NCBI GenBank assembly: GCA_034717495.1
Contig: JAYELL010000076.1
Span: forward strand, 1 to 64,000
Direction of reading: 5' to 3'
DNA length: 64,000 nucleotides
Origin: Chloroflexota bacterium
GTDB taxonomy: Bacteria > Chloroflexota > Anaerolineae > JAAEKA01
The notes beneath the pieces are model-generated. The model ran no database searches. It saw only the letters and a program-made list of their open reading frames with translations, and was not told the origin of the DNA. The translations under genes were made by a program, and so were the position numbers. This document shows, one piece after another, positions 9,400-19,200 of the stretch; position 1 is the first letter of the stretch, and every line of letters starts with the position of its first letter.

Positions 9400-9956
9400 C
9401 CGGGAAAGAGCAGCAACCTTCACAGGCCACGTTCCTGGAGCAATCCGCCTGGACCAGCCGTTGGCGCATCTTTGCCAGGCCCCGGCGGCTCCTAAACAAG
9501 CTTCTCGGTCACTGGGCCCGCCACAGCGTGTGGGTCACGCCTCGAATGAGAGCTGGCATCCACGCCTGGCGTGGCGTCGATTTTGTCGATCATCGTCGGG
9601 TGTTCATCGGCGATAACGTGGTATTTGACCAACTTCACCCGGAAAGAATCCATATCGGCGTCAATGTGAAGATCACCGACGGTGCCAAGATATTAACACA
9701 TTTCTACGACCCCGCTTACAACGAGCATGCCATGTGGGTCGGGGATGTCGTGATCGAGGATGATGTCTTCATCGGCATGAACGCGATCATCGCTGCAGCG
9801 GTGAGCATCGGCCGCGGGGCGGTGGTGGGCACTGGTGCCGTGGTGACGCAAGACATCCCCGCCGGCGCCATCGCCGGCGGGGTCCCGGCCCGCATCATCG
9901 GCCAGCGCGGCGACAAATCGCTGCCGGAAGAGATTAGCGGTGCCTGGAGCGCCTGA
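9396..9956 (+). CDS. hexapeptide-repeat (left-handed beta-helix) acyltransferase
   Basis: A 186-residue protein whose ATG overlaps the previous stop (ATGA). From about residue 60 it shows hexapeptide [LIV]GxxxxX periodicity (IGDNVVFDQ, IGVNVKITDG, IGMNAIIAAAVSIGRGAVVGTGAVVTQDI), ending in the standard GGVPARIIG turn of LpxA/Maa-type acetyltransferases. ILTHFYDP could supply the catalytic His usual in this family. It is likely to acetylate a sugar hydroxyl or amine with acetyl-CoA, as the last gene of the glycan operon. Substrate is unknown. Confidence 0.85.
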   Translation: MTGKEQQPSQATFLEQSAWTSRWRIFARPRRLLNKLLGHWARHSVWVTPRMRAGIHAWRGVDFVDHRRVFIGDNVVFDQLHPERIHIGVNVKITDGAKILTHFYDPAYNEHAMWVGDVVIEDDVFIGMNAIIAAAVSIGRGAVVGTGAVVTQDIPAGAIAGGVPARIIGQRGDKSLPEEISGAWSA

Positions 9957-10076
9957 GCAACCCTACCCGATCTGGCAGGCCTGCCGTGCCCATCGACGAT
10001 ACCGGCTCCCCTCACGAACTTAACAAGGATGTACCGGAGCACGATGAACACTGACAGACGCAGATCAATCCAAGAA

Positions 10077-10118
10077 AGATCAGCGTGAATCTGCGCCGAA
10101 GGTCTGCGTAAATCAGCG
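10077..10118 (+). repeat. interspersed repeat, copy 1
   Basis: A 42-bp unit beginning agatcagcgtgaatctgcg and ending gtctgcgtaaatcagcg. It matches the copy at 10182 with one mismatch in 42 and has a diverged copy on the opposite strand at 26984-27047. Confidence 0.85.
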
Positions 10119-10181
10119 GTGAAGAGAGAAAAAAACATTACCGCAGATAACTGCCGATAAACGCTGATCAGAGAGCAGAGA

Positions 10182-10247
10182 AGATCAGCGAGAATCTGCG
10201 CCGAAGGTCTGCGTAAATCAGCGTTCCTCCGGCTTGTCCAGGTTAGG
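10182..10247 (+). repeat. interspersed repeat, copy 2 (extended)
   Basis: Contains the same 42-bp unit, then cctccggcttgtccaggtt. This right flank is also present next to the copy at 26984-27047 (cctctggcttgtccag in the same orientation), so the repeat unit is about 60-65 bp. Confidence 0.85.
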
Positions 10248-10288
10248 AGACACGGAGGGATCATTCGTGCTGCAAGAGAAACTCAGTG

Positions 10289-10312
10289 ACCCTTCGGCAA
10301 GCTCAGGACAGC
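10289..10312 (+). repeat. cccttcggcaagctcaggac-type dispersed element
   Basis: A short element of the ccttcgNcaagctcaggac type that recurs between genes in many environmental bacterial genomes. Only one copy is seen in this window, so its repetitive nature is recalled knowledge rather than shown here. Confidence 0.4.
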
Positions 10313-10371
10313 TTTCAGCATGATATAACCGAGTTTCCTCAGGGGAATTGTCGAAGCGGCCCGCAGAAGCT

Positions 10372-10400
10372 TTGCGACGCAATCGGTGTTGGCGTATAAT
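10372..10400 (+). promoter_or_regulatory. promoter of UDP-sulfoquinovose synthase gene
   Basis: TTGCGA (10372-10377), a 17-bp spacer and a perfect TATAAT (10395-10400). The context ctttgcgac...ggcgtataat is shared with the promoter at 13217-13245. The leader to GTG10572 is about 165 nt. Confidence 0.75.
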
Positions 10401-10571
10401 TGTTGTTCGTGAATGAGGCGTGGAAGCCACAGGTGTCGGTGCCAGAAGGTATTGCGGAATCGACGACTCGCTTTCGGCATCTGGAATCGGTACCTATCGG
10501 AGCGTTTGACGCTCCATGATATTTTGTCCCATATCAAAGCCTGGCACTGGCCCGGCAAAAAGGAGCAAGAA

Positions 10572-11762
10572 GTGAAAGTATTCATTGCGGGAATGGATGG
10601 CTATCTTGGTTGGACCCTGGCCCAGTACCTGACCGCCCGCGGCCATCAGGTCGCCGGCGTTGACGCCTACTTCCGCCGCCAATGGGTGGCGGAGATGGAC
10701 AGCCACAGCGCCACGCCGATTGCAGACATGCCCGATCGTCTGCATGCCTTCGAGGAACGATGGGGCGAAGCGCCTTATTACAAAACCGGTGACCTGACCG
10801 ATTGGAATCTGGTCAAGGGCATCTTCGAGGACTTCCAGCCGGAGGCCATCGTACACCTGGGCGAGTGCCCCTCGGCGCCCTATTCGATGATCGATGTCCA
10901 GCACGCCACCTGGGTACAGGTAAACAACATCGTGGGCACCTTCAACATCCTCTTCGCCATGCATGACATCACACCTGACGCCCACCTGGTCAAGCTGGGC
11001 ACCATGGGTGAGTACGGCACGCCCAATGTGGACATTCCCGAGGGCTTCTTCGACATCGAGTTCCGCGGCCGCAAGGATAGGCTGCCCTTCCCCCGCCAGG
11101 CCGGCTCCTGGTATCACTGGAGCAAGGTCCACGGCAGCAACAACATCATGTTCGCCTGCAAGATCTGGAACCTGCGCAGCACCGACATCATGCAGGGCGT
11201 GGTCTACGGCACGCGCATCGACGAGATGGGGGATGACGAGCGCCTGCTGACCCGGCTCGATTTCGACCAGAGCTTCGGTACCGCCATCAACCGCTTCTGC
11301 TGCCAGTCGGTCATCGGCGAGCCCATGACCCCCTTCGGCATCGGCCATCAGAAGCGCGGTTTCCTGCCGTTAAGGGACTCGATGCAATGCATGACCCTCG
11401 CCATCGAAAATCCGCCGGAGGCCGGCGAATATCGGGTATTCAACCAGTTCGAGGAGACCTATGACGTCACCGAATTGGCTCTGAAGGTGCAAAAGGTATC
11501 GCGTGAGCTGGGCCTTGACGGCCAGATTCGCAACATCGAGAACCCGCGCATGGAGATGGAAGAGCACTACTACGAGCCCGACCACCAACATCTGCTCGAC
11601 CTGGGCTACCAACCCACCCACGATATGGAAGCGGAGCTGCGCGTGATGCTGGGCGACCTGATCACCTATAGCGACCGTATCGAGGCGGTCAAGGATGTAT
11701 TGATTCCAGATATTCGATGGGATGGCACGCGGCGCAAATCGCGATGGTTGAATGAAGAATAG
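10572..11762 (+). CDS. sqdB: UDP-sulfoquinovose synthase (SQD1/SqdB/Agl3 type)
   Basis: A 396-residue extended short-chain dehydrogenase that converts UDP-glucose and sulfite to UDP-sulfoquinovose. GTG10572 is chosen because AGGAG lies 6 bp upstream and the protein then begins directly with the Rossmann strand KVFIAGMDGYLG. Family-specific features: T144 in LGTMGEYG, the catalytic pair Y181/K185 in SWYHWSK, and RKDRLPFPRQAGS, which is characteristic of SQD1. The numbering nearly matches plant SQD1 (T145, Y182, K186). The product could feed sulfolipid or, as Agl3 does in Sulfolobus, a surface glycan. No sulfoquinovosyl-diacylglycerol synthase gene lies nearby. It has its own promoter and is followed by a sulfatase. 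Confidence 0.92.
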   Translation: MKVFIAGMDGYLGWTLAQYLTARGHQVAGVDAYFRRQWVAEMDSHSATPIADMPDRLHAFEERWGEAPYYKTGDLTDWNLVKGIFEDFQPEAIVHLGECPSAPYSMIDVQHATWVQVNNIVGTFNILFAMHDITPDAHLVKLGTMGEYGTPNVDIPEGFFDIEFRGRKDRLPFPRQAGSWYHWSKVHGSNNIMFACKIWNLRSTDIMQGVVYGTRIDEMGDDERLLTRLDFDQSFGTAINRFCCQSVIGEPMTPFGIGHQKRGFLPLRDSMQCMTLAIENPPEAGEYRVFNQFEETYDVTELALKVQKVSRELGLDGQIRNIENPRMEMEEHYYEPDHQHLLDLGYQPTHDMEAELRVMLGDLITYSDRIEAVKDVLIPDIRWDGTRRKSRWLNEE

Positions 11763-11824
11763 CGAGGGAGCCGACGTGTTTTCCTGAATGTCTCGGTTCG
11801 CTGGCAGACGCGCGGGAGGAAGAC

Positions 11825-13198
11825 ATGATTACCGGACGGTTGACGCTACAATTCCTGATGGCCAGCCTTATGTTGTGGATCAGTTTGGCACCGGTACTGC
11901 GCGCCCAGGTTGGTACCCGCAAGGCAACCAACACCAGGGCGAACATCGTGCTTCTCCTGACCGATGACCAGGACCTTCGGTTGGGAAGCTTGGATGTGAT
12001 GCCCCGCCTGGAGGATCTGATTGCCAACCAGGGCATGACCTTTGCCAACGCATTTGTGCCGATCTCATTGTGTTGTCCTGCACGGGTATCTCTGCTCACC
12101 GGACAGTATGCCCACAATCACCAGAACTACTACAATCTTCCCCCTTTGGGAGGTTTCCAGAAATTTCATGACAATGGTCAGGAAGAGACCACAATCGCAG
12201 TCACCCTGGAAGATGCCGGCTACCAGACGGCACTGATAGGGAAATATCTGAATAACTATCCCACCATTCCTCCACTGACTCCATCAGAAATCGCAGGTAT
12301 GGACGACTTTCGACGCGGGCAACTGCGGTCGCTGCAGGCGGTCGATGAGTTAGTGGAAAGCGTCGTTTTAACCCTCCAGGATGCCGGTCAGTTGGAAAAC
12401 ACCTACATCTTCTTCGCATCAGACAACGGTCTGCACATGGGGCAACATCGCTATCAAGTCGGAAAGGGCACTCCCTATGCAGAGGATCTTCAGATTCCCC
12501 TGCTGGTAAGAGGTCCAGGTGTTGCGCCGGGAACCAGCGACGGTCGCCTCGCCGCACTTATCGATCTTGCGCCCACTTTTGCGGAGATAGCGGAAACGTC
12601 ACCCCTGGTGCCCAGCGACGGTCGTTCGTTGCTGCCCCTCATGCTTGGCGGAACGCCTCCTGATGGCTGGCGCCAGGCAATCTTGTTCGAACACTGGCGT
12701 CCCGAGTCGAATGCGGCGGCCTTCCCTAATTTTGGCAGCGTGATTCCCGAAGCTCTCACCCACCGATCTATCGGTTCGGATCCGCCGGTACCGGATTTCA
12801 CCGGCTTGCGCACAGAATCGTACAAATATATCTCCCGCATTGGCCCCGCCCGCGAGTTGTACGACATGGTATCCGATCCCTACGAAATATACAACCAGTA
12901 CGATGATGCGGATCTGACTTTCAAGAACCAACTCTCCTCCTGGTTGAATGCGTATTTCGTCTGCGCGGGGTCGGGCTGTCAGGAGATAGACAGTGCTCAG
13001 CCCCCACCATGGGCGCTGCTCTACCATCGAGCTGATATCAACCGCGATGGCAACGTCGATGTCAGCGATGTTACATTGGCTGCTGCATGTTGGAAACAGT
13101 ATGAACCAGGCATCTGCGGTGATCGCATGGATCTGGACTACGATGCCGATATCGATGTCGTCGATGTCCAGCGTGTGGCTGCGGCCTGGAACTCTTAA
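11825..13198 (+). CDS. secreted sulfatase, internally shortened, with dockerin-like tail
   Basis: A 457-residue protein with a signal peptide (residues 1-28) and RBS GGAGGAAG. The sulfatase domain has the metal site LLTDDQD (D47, D48), the formylglycine motif C83-C-P-A-R87, K140 in IGKYLNNYP, and FASDNGLHMGQH. Compared with the usual arylsulfatase/glucosamine-6-sulfatase layout, about 100 residues are missing after P146 (near base 12262). The text jumps from the GKYLNxYP strand directly to the PPLTPxxI...SLQAVDELV segment. The lost part normally includes the PHxP-type His and surrounding active-site residues, so activity is doubtful. The C-terminal 60 residues hold two Ca-loop-like dockerin segments (DINRDGNVDVSDV, DLDYDADIDVVDV). 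The reading frame is intact, so this is an expressed variant or a young decaying gene. Confidence 0.82.
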   Translation: MITGRLTLQFLMASLMLWISLAPVLRAQVGTRKATNTRANIVLLLTDDQDLRLGSLDVMPRLEDLIANQGMTFANAFVPISLCCPARVSLLTGQYAHNHQNYYNLPPLGGFQKFHDNGQEETTIAVTLEDAGYQTALIGKYLNNYPTIPPLTPSEIAGMDDFRRGQLRSLQAVDELVESVVLTLQDAGQLENTYIFFASDNGLHMGQHRYQVGKGTPYAEDLQIPLLVRGPGVAPGTSDGRLAALIDLAPTFAEIAETSPLVPSDGRSLLPLMLGGTPPDGWRQAILFEHWRPESNAAAFPNFGSVIPEALTHRSIGSDPPVPDFTGLRTESYKYISRIGPARELYDMVSDPYEIYNQYDDADLTFKNQLSSWLNAYFVCAGSGCQEIDSAQPPPWALLYHRADINRDGNVDVSDVTLAAACWKQYEPGICGDRMDLDYDADIDVVDVQRVAAAWNS

Positions 13199-13216
13199 AC
13201 GGGAACCGGAAAATCT

Positions 13217-13245
13217 TTGCGACCGCTTGGGTTCTGGCGTATAAT
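13217..13245 (+). promoter_or_regulatory. promoter of the giant GT-C/TPR gene
   Basis: TTGCGA (13217-13222), a 17-bp spacer and TATAAT (13240-13245), within ctttgcgac...ggcgtataat. The -35 block and the ggcgtataat block match the promoter at 10372-10400. ATG13297 lies about 50 bp downstream. Confidence 0.75.
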
Positions 13246-13296
13246 GACGGCCAGGCTGCCCGCGCAGCTATTCATCTTGTTCGTCTGAACAGCGGC

Positions 13297-16200
13297 ATGA
13301 ACCCATCCAATCACACAATAACGCAGCCCAAGGACAAAACCCGCGGGCTGCGGTCCTTTTCCCTGGCAAGCGTCGCCCTCGCGCTGCTCTGGTTGTTCCA
13401 CGCCGTCAGTGCTGTCGCCTGGCTGCGCCTGGACAACCGCTTTCCCATTGGCGAGACAGCCCTGCACCTGACCCGCGCCTTTCGGGTGGCCGATGCAGTA
13501 GCCCATCCTTCCCTGGATCTGGTTAGCCGCCTGGCACAGGCCGCCGACGGCCAACCACCCTTCTACTACCTGGTCACCTCCCCGCTGATCTGGCTCTTCG
13601 GACCAGGCGCCGACGGCGCGACCCTGATCAATCTGGCTTTTCTGGCCCTCCTGCTGGCCGGCACCTTCGGCATTGCCCTTAGGCTGCTGGGACTGATTGG
13701 CTCACCCACCGGTGATGATCCTGCCCGGGAAATCTCGGGCCTGCTAACCGCCACGCTGCTCAGCCTGTTCCCCCTGGTCTTCACCTACACCCGGGTCTAC
13801 AACCCAGCCCTGGCCCTGGCCGCGATGGTAGTCCTGTCCATCTGGTTCCTCTTGCTCACAGACCGATTTCGCAGGCGGCGCTATGCCGTCGCCTTTGGCC
13901 TTTCAGTTGCGGCCGGCATGCTGACCGCCAACCTGTTCTGGGTATTCCTGATCGGCCCAACGACCATTGTGATCATCCAGACGCTGCGCCAGCCGGCGGC
14001 GGAAACCTCCCAGCGCCGCCGCAGCCGCAACGCCATCCAACGTTCGATCCATCGTTTGCCCCTGAAGGCCAGCCAGTGGAACGGCCTGTTCGCTCTTCTG
14101 CTCTCCCTGCTCTTTGTGCCCTATTATCTCACCGCCGGGGTACCGCTGCTGCCGCAACAGGGCTCCGGGTTTCTCTCCACACTCAGTCATCTGGACGATG
14201 CCATGGGCGGTTTTTTCCTGCTGTTACTGATCCTGGGACTGGTCTATGCCCTGTGGCAGGCCATACGCCCGGCCCACGCCGGTATCAGATTGGCATTTGC
14301 CCTGCCCTTGAGCTGGTTTCTCCTGGGTTACCTGATCCCGGCAGCCGCCGCTAACGAGGCGGCACAGGGGCCTGACGCAGGCCAGATCCTTGCGCTGTTG
14401 CCTGCTGCTGCTTTTCTGAGTGTCGTCTGGTGGCGAGACCTGCCCCGGGTCCTGAGAAAGCCTCAAGCCATGGCGCGCCGCTGGTCGAGAGTCGCGACCG
14501 GCATTGCCATCGTCATGCTGGCGGTGGGAACGATCAACTTCGCCATCATCAGCTGGGGCGTGTCCTCCCAGGCGGCTTCCCTGTTGGGTCCAACCGCGGC
14601 AGCGTCAGGCTCAGCGCTTCCGTTGAGCGACGACGCGCCCCTGATCTCGCCGGGCCGCGCGCTGGTTCAGCAACACCCACCGCAACGGGTCAAGTGGCTG
14701 GTCGCCACCACCGGCGACTACATCGACCGTCAGTGCCCGCGAGGCAGTAGTTGCTCAGTGATGGTTCTGCCCTGCCTCAACAGCTTCTCCGACGAAACCT
14801 TCGCGTTTTACGCGACGCGCGAAGGTCTCGAAGACCGGATCACCTTCCAATCGCTGGGGGCCGATGATGATTACTATTACCAGCTCTTGAACTCCGACTA
14901 TATCATCGGTAAAACCGGCGACATGGGTTGTCAGGTCGATACCGGGATCGACGATCCCAACCGGAAGGCTGCGGCAGACAACTTCAACACCCTGATCGAA
15001 ACAATCGACTCGTCACAGGCCTTCGACGACCGGTTCCAGATCAAACGTCGATTCGAGCCCCTGCCCGATGGGTCGACGGTCTGGATCATGCAACAGGTCG
15101 CCCGGCCCTTCGAATTGATGGATCTGGACCAGCAGCTTCTCCTTCTGGACCACATCCTCCAGATCACGCCGCAAAGCGAGCTCGCCCGCGCCCAGTGGCT
15201 CCAAACTATTGCCCAGCTGCCCGACGATGTCCAGGCCGTTGAACGCTGGCAACACACCCTCGATCGTTTACCCGACTTCCTTGCCGGCCATGTGGCGCTG
15301 GCCGATCTCTACCTGGAACAGCACCGCTACCAGGATGCTATCGACCAGTACCAGCTGGCCATCGATCTGTCCGATGAGCGCGACCCGGTCCGGCACCGCA
15401 GTCTTCTCGGCCAGGCAGCTGCGTTCGATGGTCTTCAACAGCCACTGGACGCACTGGCTGCCTACGAAGAGGCCAACCGCGTTTTACGGGACGATTACGA
15501 CACGCTGATCGAACAGGGTCGCTTCCTGATCGATCAGCAGCGCATTTCCCAGGCCATCGATACCTTGACCAGGGCAAGGAGGCTGGAACCCGGGCGACTG
15601 GAGGCTCACCTGGAGTTGGCCAGAGCCGATCTGGTCCAGGAGAAGGTCGACGCAGCCGAAGAACACCTCCAGCAGGCCCGCAAAATCGATCCCCGCTCCC
15701 CTGAACCGCTGCGAGTACAGGCCGCGGCCCTGCAGGGCTTCGGTGACCCGGATGGCGCCCTTGCGCTCTACCAACAGGCGATCGAGTTGGCTCCGGAGGA
15801 GGTTCCGGCCTACGCAGACTCCATCAATCACCTGCTGACCCTGAATCGACCTGAAGAAACGCTCGAACTGGCTCAGAGGCTGGTTGAAACCTTGCCCAAC
15901 GCGGCCGAGGCGCTCCTGGTTGCCGCGCATGCATTCGATTCATTGGGCATGGCGGACGATGCCATCGATCTCTTCCAGGCGGTCATCGAACTACTGCCAG
16001 ACAACGCGGCCGCGCGCCTGTCGTTGGTCCAAACCCTGATTAAAATAGGCCGATACGAGCAGGCCCGGGAGGTTATCGATGCCGGAGTTGCCCTGGGTAT
16101 TGGCCGATCTGAGATGCTCGGCGCCACAGCCGACCTGATGGTCGCAGCGGGCGACCGCGACGCCGCCATCGAGACTTATCTGGCCGCTCTGACAGCCAAT

Positions 16201-19200
16201 CCTGCCTACTGGCCCGCAGCCCACAATCTGGGCCGGCTCTATATGAAAAAAGAGCAACCGGCGCTGGCCTTGAAGATCGCCATAGAGATGGCCAACCTCC
16301 GGCCGGACGTCTACCAGATACGGGTGCTGGCTGGCGACGCATATCGCACGTTGGGTCAGCTTGCCGAAGCACTGCAATCTTTCCGGGCTGCCGAGGCCCT
16401 GGCGCCCGAAGTATCACTGGTCCACGGTCTGATCGGCCAGACCCTTTACGATCTTGGCGACAATCAACGGGCTGAACCGAGCCTTCTCACCGCCGCCCGG
16501 CTTGACCTCGACAACCTGGACGCGCAATTGACCCTGGGGCAAGTCACGTTGAATCTGGCGGTCCAGGAGAGCGGTGGAGAGGTCTCGACGGACGATAGCC
16601 GGTTTGCCCAGGCGGAGCAGGCATTTAACGCAGTGCTGGCGGGTGATCCCGAAAATCTGACGACCCTCATTGGCCTTGGCGATCTCAATGTGGCCTTTGC
16701 TCAGCTCGGCGAAGCTGCCCGTTACTACCAGGAGGCGCTCCTGCTGGCGCCTGGCCTGAAAGATGTGCAGCAGGCGCTGATTGACAGTTATCTATCGCTG
16801 GGCAACACCGAATCTCTGATCGTCTTTGCCGAATCTCTTCTGAGCGACCATCCTGATGATGTGGTCGTGCTGACCTTCCTGGGTGAGGCGCTGATCGCCG
16901 CGGGACAGCCGAATACCGCCGTCGACGCCTTCGATCTGTTCCTGTCCAGGCATCCCGACAACCTGGATGCAATGCTGGCCGAAGCCCACACCCTGGCCAA
17001 CAGCGGTCTCACCGAACAGGCCCTGGCCGCCTTCGATCGCATCACGCGCCGGCGACCGGCCCTGGCCCTGGCCCATGTCGGCCGGGGAGACACGCTGGCA
17101 ACCCTGAATCGCCTGGCCGATGCCGAAACAGCCTATCGCCTGGCCATCGAGAAGATCGCAGATGCAACCGTTGAAAAGGAAACATTGGCATCGGCCAACC
17201 TGGGGCTGGCACGGGTTCTACTGAACCAGGGGCATATCGAGGATGCCCATCGAATTGCCCGGGAACTGGTCGACGGGCAGACAGCTCGCCCCGAAACCCG
17301 CGTACTGCTTGGCGACACCTTCCAGGCGTTGGGGCAGCCGCTCGATGCCCTGGCTGAGTATGAAAGGGCTCTCGACCTGGCGTACAATGATGGGCCGGCT
17401 AACCGCCAGATGGCTCACCGTATGCTCGAAACCGGGGATCTGGCCGACGCCCGGCTGGCTTACGAAAAAGCCCTGGAAGCCAACCCATCGGACGTCGCAA
17501 GCCTGATCGGCCTGGCAAAGGTATTGAATCGAGAAAGCGGGACCGCTGTTTCGTTGGCGCAGGATGAGCGCATTGAGCTGCAGCGGGCGAAGCAGTTGCT
17601 GGAAAGAGCGCTGGCACTTGCGCCCGGCAATCTGCACGCCCAGAGAGAACTGGGGGACACACTTCTGGCCCTGGGCGATGCCGGTAGAGCGATTGAACTT
17701 TTCCAGGCGTTGCTGCTGAATCAGCCTACCCACCCGTCGGCAGGCCACAGCCTCAGACATGCCCTGGCTGCCGCCCAGGATGCTGAAGCAATATTGACTG
17801 GCTATGAAGAGCTCATCGCGGGCGCCGGAGATGGCAAGGTCGGTGAGGAGGCTGGCTTCGCCCTTGCCATGGCGTACCGCAGCCTCGACCGGCAGGATGA
17901 CGCACGGGAGACCCTGACAACTCTGCTCGAGACCAACCCTGATGAAAGCAAGCTTCACCTGGCGCTGGCAGAGTTGCTGCTGGCTGATCATCAGCTGCAG
18001 GAAGCCCAGAGTCATCTGCAAAGAGCCGTCGACATTGATCCGGCCGACGCCCGCGCCGTTCAGCGACTGGGGAGATTTCACCTGGACACCGGCCAGTTGG
18101 AAAAGGCCTCGGCGCTGGCGGACAACCTTATGGAAAACCAGCCGGAATCAGCCTATGGATTCTTGCTTGCTGGCCAGAGTGCCCAGGCCAATCAGGATGA
18201 GGCAGAGGCGCTGCTCGCCTTTCGCCGTGCCGGCGGCCTGGCTCCGGACGACAGTTTCATGCAGACGCAGGTCGGGGAGGGCTATTTGCGGGCCGATCGC
18301 CAGGAAAACGCCAGGACTTCCTACCAATCGGGTGTTGCCGCCGACCGCCGCAATCCCGATGCATTGATCGGGTTGGCCAGGATCGAGTCTGCTCAGGGCC
18401 ATCCCGGTATCGCGCTTGACTTGCTGCAGCAGGCACTCACTCTCGATCCCGGCTATCGGGCTTCTCAAGCTGCTTTAGGCGGTTTTCTGCTGGACTCCGG
18501 ACGTGCCGATGAGGCCATTCCATACCTGAAAAGTGCGCTGGAGAAGGAACTGGAAGCCTATACGACCGGGGAACTGCGCGCCCTGGCCAGGACGAGTGCT
18601 GTGCCCCGTGGCCTGGCTCGAGCCTATCTGGCGACTGGTCACAGGGATGAAGGATTGGCGCTGCTTCAGAAAACTCTGGATCCTGAAAGGGAGCAACTTC
18701 CCTTGATTGTGGCGGAATCATTGCTGGCGGTTGGCCAGATCGAGCAAGCAATCGATGCCTATCAGGAGTTAGTCGCAGCCCAACCCGATGATGCCGGTCC
18801 ACTTATCGAATTGGCTCAGGCCTACAGCCAGATTGCAGACTTCGACTCTGCGCTTGATGCCTATCAACAAGCCTCAGCCATCGATCCTGATGATTTCCGA
18901 ACCTATCTTCGCCAAGGTGCCGTACTGATGGCATTGGACAGAAGCGCCGAGGCGATTCCCATCTTCGAAAATGCCGTCGCTCTGCTGGAATTGATCCCGG
19001 ACGTGGTCGGGCGGACCGGTCCCGGCAGCGACGGCGAGTCCGGGGACCTGCAACTGTGGCAGGCCTGGACTGAACTGGCTCGCGCTTATTCAGAGACTGG
19101 CAGGCCACAAAAGGCTCTCGAAACCAACCTGGCCATCGCAGAAATCCGGCCTGACCTCTACGAGATCCAGGTCCTGATCGGTGACAATTACCGGGATCTG

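Larger units (their letters stand above)
9957..10371. other. non-coding repeat-rich intergenic region
   Basis: No gene is supported. The stretch holds two near-identical 42-bp repeats (10077-10118 and 10182-10223), related short fragments (acgctgatc, cgcagataactgccgataa), and a cccttcggcaagctcaggac element, before the promoter of the sulfoquinovose synthase gene. Confidence 0.7.

Noticed and set aside
10040-10250. Repeat field as a CRISPR array
   Set aside because: Only two direct copies with a long, non-uniform spacer containing related repeat fragments; no leader or cas genes.
10494-11348. 284-codon minus-strand frame opposite sqdB
   Set aside because: Antisense to a strongly conserved enzyme, with no promoter or RBS.
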